A stretch of DNA of 64,000 bases from Armatimonadota bacterium (GTDB taxonomy: Bacteria; Armatimonadota; HRBIN16), in the NCBI GenBank assembly GCA_026003175.1, contig BPGT01000003.1, forward strand, positions 248,001 through 312,000. Reading direction: 5' to 3'. Of this stretch, positions 46,103 to 53,795 are shown piece by piece (the stretch's first letter is position 1; every line of letters begins with the position of its first letter). The position numbers and the translations under genes are program-made. The notes under the pieces are model-generated. The model ran no database searches and was not told the origin of the DNA. It saw only the letters and a list, made by a program, of their open reading frames with translations.

Positions 46103-46161
46103 AGCAACAGGACTTCGCCCTGCCGCCGTCGAAAGGTTATGGTCACGGAGGGGGGTAGGCA

Positions 46162-47046
46162 ATGGAAGGTTTCTTCGCAGCATTGATGAACCAGATATTC
46201 TGGCTCTTCCTGATATATTCGTTCCTTGCGCCGCTGGTGAAGCAAAGGATGTTAGAGGCGGCGCGGCTACAGGCGATTGCTGCCTTCGAGAGGAAACGGG
46301 GCACGCGCGTGATCGCCATGATACATCGGCAGGAGGCGCTGGCGCTGTTTGGTATCCCTCTTTTCCGTTACATCAACATCGAGGACGCCGAAGAGCTGCT
46401 GCGCGCAGTGCGGATGACGCCAGCGGACCGTCCGATTGACCTCATCCTGCACACGCCAGGCGGACTGGTGCTTGCCAGCGAGCAGATTGCGCGAGCCTTG
46501 TGTAACCATCCAGCGAAGGTGACCGTGTTCGTACCGCACTACGCGATGTCCGGGGGCACCCTCATCGCTCTCGCCGCGGATGAGATTGTGATGGACCCTC
46601 ACGCGGTGTTGGGACCGGTGGACCCGCAGCTGGGCGAGTACCCCGCTGCGTCCATCCTACGAGCCGTGGAGATGAAACGTCCCGATCGCGTGGATGATCG
46701 CACGCTGATATTAGCCGATGTCGCTCGCAAAGCGATATGGCAGGTACGCCGCCTGCTGGAGGAGATTCTCTCCTCGAAAATGCCTGAAGAGAAGGCAAAG
46801 CAGCTGGCAGCGTTGCTCAGCGAAGGCACATGGACACACGACTATCCCATCTGCGCAGAGGAGGCGAAGGCGATGGGTCTGCCGGTGAGTACCGACTTCC
46901 CCGAAGAGATTCACCGGCTGATGGCGCTGTATCCCCAGCCTGTGCAACGCAAAGCGAGTGTGGACTACGTGCCTATTCCTTACGAACCGGATACTCGTCC
47001 GCAACCGGCGCCTCGCCGACGCACGCGAGGAAGTCGGAGTGTGTAG
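46162..47046 (+). CDS. SDH-family Clp-fold serine protease (membrane)
   Basis: This 294-residue protein has one N-terminal membrane helix (MNQIFWLFLIYSFLAPLV) and a ClpP/crotonase-like domain. It has LILHTPGGLVLASEQIARAL, VPHYAMSGGTLIALAADEIVMD with the catalytic Ser at about 130, and HAVLGPVDPQLGEYP. It matches the serine dehydrogenase proteinase (SDH, DUF114) family. It probably degrades or trims membrane-associated proteins. GGAGGGGGG precedes the ATG at 46162. The C-terminus is an Arg/Pro-rich tail. Confidence 0.88.
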   Translation: MEGFFAALMNQIFWLFLIYSFLAPLVKQRMLEAARLQAIAAFERKRGTRVIAMIHRQEALALFGIPLFRYINIEDAEELLRAVRMTPADRPIDLILHTPGGLVLASEQIARALCNHPAKVTVFVPHYAMSGGTLIALAADEIVMDPHAVLGPVDPQLGEYPAASILRAVEMKRPDRVDDRTLILADVARKAIWQVRRLLEEILSSKMPEEKAKQLAALLSEGTWTHDYPICAEEAKAMGLPVSTDFPEEIHRLMALYPQPVQRKASVDYVPIPYEPDTRPQPAPRRRTRGSRSV

Positions 47047-47051
47047 CGTTT

Positions 47052-48290
47052 TCACGGTGAGAGGGATTTTCGTAACGGGCGAGGCTCTGGCTCCTTCGTC
47101 ACACGCAAACCCGCCCGGTGCATCCCTCGCTGTATCTCTGGACGACGCATAAACAGCTTCCACACGCCTCCGGTACGATAGTCCTCTATCGCCAGCAATG
47201 CCATACCCAAGTCGATACCGATAACGTCCTTATCCCACCAGTCGCGATCCACATTAAAAGCGTTGCTGAAGCCGTATCGCCCCCAGATTCTGGATCTGTA
47301 GCGGTCGTACATGGTTTGCATCGCACGGAGGGATTCCTTTGGGGTGAAAATGATGGAACCTATCGGCGCGGTGGGAGCTACCGTGCCATCAGGCTTGTCC
47401 CACATGATTATCGCTGCGTAACCACGATAGCCATCGGGTCCGTCGCAGGCGGTCAACCCCCACACATCCTCATCGAAAGTTTTGAATCTCTCTTTGTTGT
47501 CGATGCAGAACTGCCGACTGGCAAGCGTAGCGTTGACGGAGCTCACCCAGTAGTCCCAGCCCAGTCGGTCGCGGCGCCCGCGCAGGTCAATATAATGATG
47601 CGACATCTGATGCATAAACAACGGTCCGCCTGTCAGGTGCTCATATTTGCCCCGGTAGTTCACCACCGGACGTTCCCAGGCATCCCACATTCTTTCGGGC
47701 AGATTCTGGTGCGGCGCACCCAGAGCGAGGACGTACAGGATAATGTGCTCGCAGTAGGAATGCCAGCGGGTTTTCAGGAAGCCTTCTTCAGGGCGCCACC
47801 CGTGTGAAAGCAGCATCTCGTTGGGTTTGCTGCCGCCATCCGTGCGCATCACGTCGAAGTCTACACGGCGGTAAAAACGCTCTACCAGTCGGGCGACCTC
47901 TCCTTTGAAAAACTCTGCCGCCAGCAGCGCGCCCGCCAGAAACAGGGCAGTGTCGATAGTGGACACTTCGCAGTTCCACACGCGCTTGCCGCTGCGCCAG
48001 TCTACGAAGTGGTATAACCAGCCATGGAAGTGGAACATCTCATCCAGCACGAAGCGCAGGGTTTTGAGGGTCCTTTGTTCAGCCTGCTTGCGCTCCAGCC
48101 AGCCCCGCTGGACCGCTACCACGTTCGCTGCCAATGCATACCCTGTGCTGGCAACGCTGGCGATGGTGTAGTCGTCGGAAGTGAAGTTGCTGGCGCGGTC
48201 TTTGGTCAGACCGGTTTCAGGGTGAGACTCGTTCCAGAAAAATCGCCATGCGCGTTCCTGTACTTCGTTCATCAGCTGCTGGGTATCCAT
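47052..48290 (-). CDS. Glucoamylase-like protein, GH144 type
   Basis: This 412-residue (alpha/alpha)6-barrel protein reads ERAWRFFWNESHPETGLTKDR, SVASTGYALAANVVA, WNCEVSTIDTALFLAGALLA, HYIDLRGRRDRLGWDYW and EDVWGLTACDGPDGYRGYA. These are signatures of the PF10091 glucoamylase-like group, in which GH144 endo-beta-1,2-glucanases are known. There is no signal peptide. Two adjacent ATGs (48293, 48290) follow AGAGGAG; the second has the better spacing. Its stop is 5 bases from the convergent SDH gene. Confidence 0.85.
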   Translation of the reverse strand: MDTQQLMNEVQERAWRFFWNESHPETGLTKDRASNFTSDDYTIASVASTGYALAANVVAVQRGWLERKQAEQRTLKTLRFVLDEMFHFHGWLYHFVDWRSGKRVWNCEVSTIDTALFLAGALLAAEFFKGEVARLVERFYRRVDFDVMRTDGGSKPNEMLLSHGWRPEEGFLKTRWHSYCEHIILYVLALGAPHQNLPERMWDAWERPVVNYRGKYEHLTGGPLFMHQMSHHYIDLRGRRDRLGWDYWVSSVNATLASRQFCIDNKERFKTFDEDVWGLTACDGPDGYRGYAAIIMWDKPDGTVAPTAPIGSIIFTPKESLRAMQTMYDRYRSRIWGRYGFSNAFNVDRDWWDKDVIGIDLGMALLAIEDYRTGGVWKLFMRRPEIQRGMHRAGLRVTKEPEPRPLRKSLSP

Positions 48291-48424
48291 CATTTCTCCT
48301 CTGTGCTTACGGTGTGCGGTTTTTCTTGCCCGTCCATCTATACCTGAAAGTTGCGGCGACAGGCAAACGGAACCACTCTACTCATATCCGAATCATCACG
48401 AGTACTCCCATTTGGCACATAAAA

Positions 48425-48451
48425 GAATGGGCAGGGAAACCCTGCCCATTC
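48425..48451 (-). terminator. Terminator after the pseudopilin gene
   Basis: A perfect 12-bp stem (GAATGGGCAGGG with CCCTGCCCATTC) and 3-base loop lie just after the stop at 48464. On the minus strand it is followed by TTTTATGTG, a short U tract. Confidence 0.75.
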
Positions 48452-48463
48452 GAGGAGGGTGCT

Positions 48464-49303
48464 TTAGCGCACCTGGCCGTTAGCCACAGCCTCGCGGAAC
48501 GTGCGGCACATGGTATCCAGCCAGGTCAGGTCCATGCCGCCGATAATAACGTTACCGTTGGCATCCTTCGCGTAGCCCCACTTGTTGGTGCCGTCGGGGT
48601 TGTCATGGGTGCAGACGGCATCCCATGTGGTCCACTTGGCGTGACCGTCCAGATAGGTAAGGTTCACGGCGCGGTCGCTGCCTCGGTGGCGTGCTCCAAA
48701 GTTGGAGCCAGCGGCACCCCAGTTAGGATCGAACGCCATCCATGGACCATAGTCGGGCCATACGTCTTTGTGCTCGCCAACGATAAGCGTATTGGCGGGG
48801 TACGGGAAGTTGACCTCTGCATAGTTGAAGCCTGCCCACCACTCTCCAGAGCCGACGGGACTGCCCGACTTGAAGAACGCATGGTACAGGAAGTAGCTGC
48901 GAACGGTCTTCTGTACGGTGGGCGGATAGACTTCGCAATCTACCGTGCCGTTGCCGTCTAAGTCGCCGCTGGTGTCGTCCAGGGTGCGGTTCAGCGGGTT
49001 GGTGGGGCATCTGAACAGATCCCAGTTCTTGATGTAAGGGAATAGCATGTGCTTCCAGTTTGCGTCACAGCCCTGTGCACACCAGGCGCCCGGGCAGGTT
49101 CGACGCATAGGGAGTACCTCGTCGTAGTCCTGCGAGTACATGCGGATGGCAAGTCCAATCTGCTTCATGTTGGATAGACAGGACGAAACCCTCGCCGATT
49201 CTCGCGCCTGCGAGAACACGGGGAACAGGATCGCCGCCAGGATCGCGATAATCGCGATGACGACGAGCAGTTCGATGAGCGTAAAAGCTCGGTTGCGATA
49301 CAT
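48464..49303 (-). CDS. Type IV pseudopilin-like protein with H-x-DG tail
   Basis: This 279-residue protein starts [35 protein letters not shown], a prepilin signal with Glu+5. It continues [22 protein letters not shown], as in the DUF1559-like pseudopilins common in Planctomycetota and Armatimonadota. The tail holds [20 protein letters not shown] (H-x9-DG). It lies 56 bases after a small membrane protein gene and ends at a terminator. It belongs to the presumed LacI regulon. Confidence 0.88.
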   Translation of the reverse strand: MYRNRAFTLIELLVVIAIIAILAAILFPVFSQARESARVSSCLSNMKQIGLAIRMYSQDYDEVLPMRRTCPGAWCAQGCDANWKHMLFPYIKNWDLFRCPTNPLNRTLDDTSGDLDGNGTVDCEVYPPTVQKTVRSYFLYHAFFKSGSPVGSGEWWAGFNYAEVNFPYPANTLIVGEHKDVWPDYGPWMAFDPNWGAAGSNFGARHRGSDRAVNLTYLDGHAKWTTWDAVCTHDNPDGTNKWGYAKDANGNVIIGGMDLTWLDTMCRTFREAVANGQVR

Positions 49304-49359
49304 TGGATGTTCGACCTCCTTTTGGATGTAGTGTTAGATGTGTTACCTGTGCTGTTTCC

Positions 49360-49584
49360 CTAACGCCCCGGCGCGCCTGGTGTTATTGGCGCAGCCACGG
49401 GAGTATTGGTTTTGCCGGGTATCACGCCCGGATACATAGGCGGACCGGCGCCCGCCTCCTTTGCCGTCCGCGTGCCGCGGCTAAAGCTGCCGGTCATCGC
49501 CATATAACCCACGATAAGCACGATGACCACCACCACGATAACCGCAATCGCCACGGGCGGACTGACCTCTTTCTTCATGTTCAT
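49360..49584 (-). CDS. Small single-helix membrane protein
   Basis: The 74 residues have a positively charged start (MNMKKEVSP), one long membrane helix (VAIAVIVVVVIVLIVGYMAM), then a Gly/Pro/Thr-rich outer tail ending PITPGAPGR. GAGGTGAC precedes the ATG at 49584. It is the first gene after the LacI-type site at 49608 and is co-directional with the pseudopilin gene. The function is unknown; it may be an accessory to the pseudopilin. Confidence 0.7.
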   Translation of the reverse strand: MNMKKEVSPPVAIAVIVVVVIVLIVGYMAMTGSFSRGTRTAKEAGAGPPMYPGVIPGKTNTPVAAPITPGAPGR

Positions 49585-49607
49585 AGCCTGTCACCTCACC
49601 ATGTTAC

Positions 49608-49619
49608 ATTAACCGATTC
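49608..49619. promoter_or_regulatory. LacI-type operator, site 1
   Basis: ATTAACCGATTC with a central CG lies 24 bases upstream of the start at 49584 and next to a possible -10 box (TACACT on the minus strand, 49625-49620). It shares CATTAACCGATT with site 2. Confidence 0.55.
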
Positions 49620-49662
49620 AGTGTATTTGAAGCGAAAAGCCCTCCCGTGTACAGATGGCTGC

Positions 49663-50700
49663 TCAGGAACCCCCGCAAGAGCGGCGAACATCCAGAGTCG
49701 GCTCAAACACTCTGGCGACTCGACGAGGGCGTTCGCCGTCTATCAGCCGAGCAAGCGTTCTGACTCCCTCGCGCGCCATCTCGTAGATGGGCTGGCGCAC
49801 GCTGGTTAGAGGTGGGTCGGTGTGGTTGCATACCTCTGTGGAGTCGTAGCCGACCACAGCCACATCCTCCGGGATGCGCAACCCCAGCTCGCGCATGACC
49901 TGCATGGCGCGAATAGCTACATCGTCGCTCCATGCGAAGATGGCTGTCGGCCGGTTGGGAGAGCGCATTATCTCCACCAGCGGCGTGGCATCTGAGAGTG
50001 GACCGGGCATTTCGATAACCCACCCCTCTTCCGGCTCGATGCCCGCTTCGCGCATCGCCTGCACGTAACCGTGCCATCGATCCAGCGCGGGCGCGGAGTG
50101 CGAGCTTCCACGCAAATGCACAATCGCGCGATGCCCCAAATCCAGCAGGTGCTTTGTGGCAATATAGCCGCCCTTCACGTTGTCGCAATCCACGTAGTAC
50201 ACATCGGGGCGGCGTGCGCGGGTGAAAATGAGCACATGCGGGAAGCCACTATCCGCCAGAATGTCCGACAAGGGGTCATCGATGTCGCGCAGGAGCAATG
50301 CGCCGTCGATGCGCCCGTCCATCACCGCGTTCGCTTCGTGTTCCGCATCGTCGCCGTGCGCTCCGGTGTACATCATCAGGTCATACTGCTGTTCAATCGC
50401 TTCGTGCGACGCGCCATGCAGCAATTCCAGAATAAATCCCGACCACCCGCCGAAAATCGCTGCGTACTGCATCACCACCCCAATAGTGTGCGTGCGCTGC
50501 TGGGTCAGCGCACGGGCGACGGCGTTCGGGCGATAACCTAGTTCCCGTATCACCTCCCAGATGCGCCGGCGCGTCTCGTCGCTGATGCGAACCTTGCCCT
50601 CGCGTCCGTTAATCACGTAGGATACGGTGACTTTGGACACGCCTGCTTTCTGCGCCACATCGGCTATGGTCACTCGCTCGCGTCGCATGGTTCCACTCAT
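49663..50700 (-). CDS. LacI family transcriptional regulator
   Basis: This 345-residue repressor-type protein has the N-terminal HTH VTIADVAQKAGVSKVTVSYVIN and the hinge helix YRPNAVARALTQQRT. A periplasmic-binding-like sugar domain follows (TIGVVMQY, LLLRDIDDPLSDILADSGFPHV, VDCDNVKGGYIATKHLLDLGH, AIFAWSDDVAIRAM, VGYDSTEVCNHTDPPLTSVRQP). ATG at 50700 or 50688 may be used. An operator-like palindrome overlaps its own transcription start, so it is probably autoregulated. The likely effector is a sugar. Confidence 0.93.
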   Translation of the reverse strand: MSGTMRRERVTIADVAQKAGVSKVTVSYVINGREGKVRISDETRRRIWEVIRELGYRPNAVARALTQQRTHTIGVVMQYAAIFGGWSGFILELLHGASHEAIEQQYDLMMYTGAHGDDAEHEANAVMDGRIDGALLLRDIDDPLSDILADSGFPHVLIFTRARRPDVYYVDCDNVKGGYIATKHLLDLGHRAIVHLRGSSHSAPALDRWHGYVQAMREAGIEPEEGWVIEMPGPLSDATPLVEIMRSPNRPTAIFAWSDDVAIRAMQVMRELGLRIPEDVAVVGYDSTEVCNHTDPPLTSVRQPIYEMAREGVRTLARLIDGERPRRVARVFEPTLDVRRSCGGS

Positions 50701-50711
50701 TAATCGGTTAA
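50700..50711. promoter_or_regulatory. LacI-type operator, site 2
   Basis: TTAATCGGTTAA is a 12-bp near-palindrome with central CG (half-sites TTAATC and TTAACC). It lies just downstream of the -10 box of the lacI-type gene, so binding would block its transcription. Confidence 0.65.
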
Positions 50712-50720
50712 TGCACTCTT

Positions 50721-50749
50721 AGTATAGCACCGCTCGCTGAGTTTGTCAA
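50721..50749 (-). promoter_or_regulatory. Consensus promoter of the LacI-type gene
   Basis: On the minus strand TTGACA (50749-50744), 17 bases, then TATACT (50726-50721). Transcription would start near 50714, leaving a very short leader before the first ATG. Confidence 0.75.
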
Positions 50750-50800
50750 GAGGATAGACCCGATTTCCACAAAATTTTCGCGAAAAATCTGCAAAATTGC

Positions 50801-50829
50801 TTGACTTTTCTGCAATCTTGTGCTACTGT
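50801..50829 (+). promoter_or_regulatory. Promoter of the PEP-CTERM gene
   Basis: TTGACT (50801-50806) and TACTGT (50824-50829) are 17 bases apart. The start would be near 50836, giving a leader of about 110 bases that contains operator site 3. Confidence 0.55.
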
Positions 50830-50865
50830 TTAAAGCAGAGGAGCGGGGATAGAGGTCAGGTTCGT

Positions 50866-50877
50866 TTTACCGGTTAA
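50866..50877. promoter_or_regulatory. LacI-type operator, site 3
   Basis: TTTACCGGTTAA, read on the other strand within CACATTAACCGGTAAA, shares CATTAACCGG with sites 1 and 2. It lies about 30 bases after the predicted transcription start of the PEP-CTERM gene. Confidence 0.6.
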
Positions 50878-50946
50878 TGTGCGAGAGCGGCCCTTGCATT
50901 CCCCATTCGGAAAATAACTATCCTTAACCAGAAAGGAGGATACACC

Positions 50947-51720
50947 ATGAAAAAACTTCTGCTGTTGACCGTGCTGAGTCTGGGGCTGATTACCTGGGCA
51001 AATGCACAGGTCACCAATGTCGTCATTCTGGACCGAGTGTTCAATGACGACACCGACTCCATTTCCAGCCACATCAAGGCGCTGCCTGCGGTGCTGCTCT
51101 CCGACAACAAGGTGGACGGCGACGGCGCCGCGCCGGACTGGGCGAATCGGCATGCGTGGTTTGTGTCCAGCGATGGCATGAACTCCCTGCAGATTCCGCT
51201 GAGCCAATCGTGGAAGCTGGAGTTTGACCTCACGCTCATCGGCAGCCCGGTTGCTCCGCGCAAGGAGGCGGGGTTCCTGATCCGCATCGGCATGCCCTGG
51301 GGCTACTCGGAGGGGCAGTTCATCGTTAACACCGATGCTCATGAGGTAGTCGCTTTCGGCTGGCCCTTCCCCTTCTACAGCTTCGGCGCTAGCCACGGGC
51401 TGTCGTACAACTCCGGTGACACCATCCATCTGGGCGTGCAGTTCTTCCAGGACCCGAGCGATAACCTGTACAAAGTGATTTACTCGGCGAACGGTATCGA
51501 CAGCCCCGCCCTGGCACTGGACTACGTGGACCCGAACCACCCGTGGATTACGCCGGGCGGCTACTTGCAGGTGCAGGTGATGGCGGGAAATCCCCGAAAC
51601 GGCGGTGCTGCGCTGTTCAATAACATCCTGTGGAACGGCGCTCCGGTACCTGAACCTGCCAGCGTTGCGGTGCTCGGGCTGGGAGTGGTAGCGCTGGCTT
51701 TGCGCAGGCAGAAGAAGTAG
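50947..51720 (+). CDS. PEP-CTERM sorting domain protein
   Basis: This 257-residue exported protein has a signal peptide (MKKLLLLTVLSLGLITWANAQ). The single domain is beta-rich and lectin-like (WKLEFDLTLIG, GFLIRIGMPWGYSEGQF, GVQFFQDPSDNLYKVIY). The C-terminus is VPEPASVAVLGLGVVALALRRQKK, a PEP-CTERM signal for exosortase-type processing. AAAGGAGG precedes the ATG. Transcribed divergently from the LacI-type gene with a shared operator motif, it is probably induced by a sugar. Confidence 0.88.
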   Translation: MKKLLLLTVLSLGLITWANAQVTNVVILDRVFNDDTDSISSHIKALPAVLLSDNKVDGDGAAPDWANRHAWFVSSDGMNSLQIPLSQSWKLEFDLTLIGSPVAPRKEAGFLIRIGMPWGYSEGQFIVNTDAHEVVAFGWPFPFYSFGASHGLSYNSGDTIHLGVQFFQDPSDNLYKVIYSANGIDSPALALDYVDPNHPWITPGGYLQVQVMAGNPRNGGAALFNNILWNGAPVPEPASVAVLGLGVVALALRRQKK

Positions 51721-51742
51721 TTTTTGAGCCTGTTGTTGCTTC

Positions 51743-51772
51743 GCCCCCGACGTTGTGTGTGGCGTCGGGGGC
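51743..51772 (+). terminator. Terminator after the PEP-CTERM gene
   Basis: A 10-bp stem GCCCCCGACG / CGTCGGGGGC encloses a 10-base loop and is followed by AATTTGTTTG, a moderate U tract. Confidence 0.7.
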
Positions 51773-51799
51773 AATTTGTTTGAGGAATAGGGAGTCCCT

Positions 51800-53749
51800 T
51801 CACGTCAGAAACTGGTATATCGGCACATCGAATATCTTTCCACACAGCGCCCATCCTGCCTGTGTTACGATGTCGCCCAGCGTCACCCCTACGAAGAACG
51901 CCAGACTGCGCCGGTAGCCTTTGCTCCCGCCGAAACGCTGTACCAGCACTTTCGCGCTCCACGCAATGAGGAAGGTGAGGAAGAAGGCGTTCATCGTAAT
52001 CGTGTTCGCCATCACGTAGCCCACCGGGTGCAAAGGGAAGACATTCAAGCGCGCCCGCAGGCTGGCGAGCAACAGCGTGAAAACGCCTCCGGCACAAGCC
52101 GCCAGCACCCCACTCTTATCCCAGGCGACCCGCGTGCTGGCAAGAGAGTGCATCTGCTGCATCCCATACTGCACCTTCCACATTGCATAGGCGTTGCTTT
52201 TAGCGGTCGCCGCGCCGAGTGCGTAGAAATTGGTGAGGCTACTCCACCATCCTACCGCCAGCGCGGTGAGCGTGCCTATCGCTACCCAAGCCAGCACCGT
52301 GCGCCAGCGCAAGCCGACCGAATCAGCGATTTTGAGCCCTTCCATCAGGTAGGGCAGCGACTGTGCACGGATGTCTACATGCACGAGGTCAAAATAGCCG
52401 CCCGCCACTACCGCGCTCTCCGGAAGGTTCTGCGTGCCCAGTACTGCGTTCGCCACCCGATGAGGCGTCCATGTGGCGGGAGCGAACGTCCACTGCCCAC
52501 CCGCCTCAGCGCGGATGCGTGCCCCGCTCAGCACGTATGTCACATATACCCCGATAATCATCAGCGCGAACAGGGGTGGGATGCCGGTCGCCATCATCAT
52601 CAGCGCGCACAGCAAAGCACACCCCAGTGCCAGCCAACCTAACAGACGCACGGTGCGCAACTCGTCGGGCGTCAGGTGGCGAAGGAGGCTCTTCCAGTGG
52701 TAACGCGCTCCCCAACCCACCATGAGCGCAAAGGCAATCCACGCGCCTGCCGCCTGCTCCTCTTTATAGGGGAAGCGTGCTGCGGCGGTATCGCCTACCT
52801 CTAACCCGAACGCCGCGCCCACCACGTACAACAACCGCGTGACCAACCAGAAGAACCAGCAGCTGAAACTGATACTGCTCGGCACGAAATACGCCAGCCC
52901 CACCGCCATCGGGTAGATGCCCAGCGGGAAATCGGGGAAAGCGTTCCACGGCGGAGACTGAAAAAGGGGGATTTTGACATAGGTCGCCTTCAACTGTATC
53001 GCCGGGATAGCGGGATACCAGTCGTGCAGTACCAGCAGACTCTGCATCACTGCAGGAATGGCAAAGCCCAACCAGAACAGCGGTCGTCGCAAGAGGTCGT
53101 CCTGCGGGGCGGTCAGCTGCAGGGGCAGTACGGTGATGGGAAAAGTTAGCCGTTCCTGTCGTATCCAGATGCGATGCAGCACCGCCGCCAACCCTATCCA
53201 GATGCCTGTGAGCAACACCAGGTATAGGCTCCAGAAGAGAATAGGGGTTATCCACGCTTGCCAAGGCACACTGCTTTGCCCACGATACAGAGCGCGGATG
53301 GCTTCGGGGTCATGCAGGATGGGCAGGTGAGCGAGATAGGGCAGGTAACGGTTCCACTGAGGTTGTGTCTGCGCGAAGTAAGGGAAGAAGCCCATGCCTG
53401 GCATCAAGAAACGCAACCCGCCAAAGCCGACGATGGGGATGGTGGCAGTGAGCACAATATAGCCCATTAGCAGCTCCTCGCGGGTGAACGGCAGCCATCG
53501 GCGTAGCAGGCGCACGAACAGCAGGTACAGCGCAGTAGGCATCATCAGCGAGTAGCAAATAAGATAGATACTGCGGGCGATTTCGCTGTCCGCCACCCAC
53601 CACACCATCACCGCCTGCGTCAGCAGGATGAACAGAGCAAGGCGTGGACGGATACCCGCAATCGTTATCCCACGCAGCTGCTCGACAACTCGCCCGGTAC
53701 GCACCGTGCTATCGGTAACGAGATGCAACGGTGTTTGCCCCCCGAACAT
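51800..53749 (-). CDS. Large polytopic membrane protein (DUF6785-like)
   Basis: This 649-residue protein has about 13-14 hydrophobic segments from residue 33 to the end. Loop motifs include LPFTREELLMGYIVLTATI, RFLMPGMGFFPYFAQTQPQWN and RIRAEAGGQWTFAPATWTPHRV. I associate this layout with the DUF6785/DUF6784 proteins of Armatimonadota and Planctomycetota, whose function is unknown. No ribosome site is visible at 53749. It lies 46 bases after another membrane protein gene and probably belongs to the mogA-moeA transcript. Confidence 0.75.
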   Translation of the reverse strand: MFGGQTPLHLVTDSTVRTGRVVEQLRGITIAGIRPRLALFILLTQAVMVWWVADSEIARSIYLICYSLMMPTALYLLFVRLLRRWLPFTREELLMGYIVLTATIPIVGFGGLRFLMPGMGFFPYFAQTQPQWNRYLPYLAHLPILHDPEAIRALYRGQSSVPWQAWITPILFWSLYLVLLTGIWIGLAAVLHRIWIRQERLTFPITVLPLQLTAPQDDLLRRPLFWLGFAIPAVMQSLLVLHDWYPAIPAIQLKATYVKIPLFQSPPWNAFPDFPLGIYPMAVGLAYFVPSSISFSCWFFWLVTRLLYVVGAAFGLEVGDTAAARFPYKEEQAAGAWIAFALMVGWGARYHWKSLLRHLTPDELRTVRLLGWLALGCALLCALMMMATGIPPLFALMIIGVYVTYVLSGARIRAEAGGQWTFAPATWTPHRVANAVLGTQNLPESAVVAGGYFDLVHVDIRAQSLPYLMEGLKIADSVGLRWRTVLAWVAIGTLTALAVGWWSSLTNFYALGAATAKSNAYAMWKVQYGMQQMHSLASTRVAWDKSGVLAACAGGVFTLLLASLRARLNVFPLHPVGYVMANTITMNAFFLTFLIAWSAKVLVQRFGGSKGYRRSLAFFVGVTLGDIVTQAGWALCGKIFDVPIYQFLT

Positions 53750-53795
53750 GATGGGGAAAGATTGGATGGAAGGGGAGGAGACTCCTGCTCAACCC

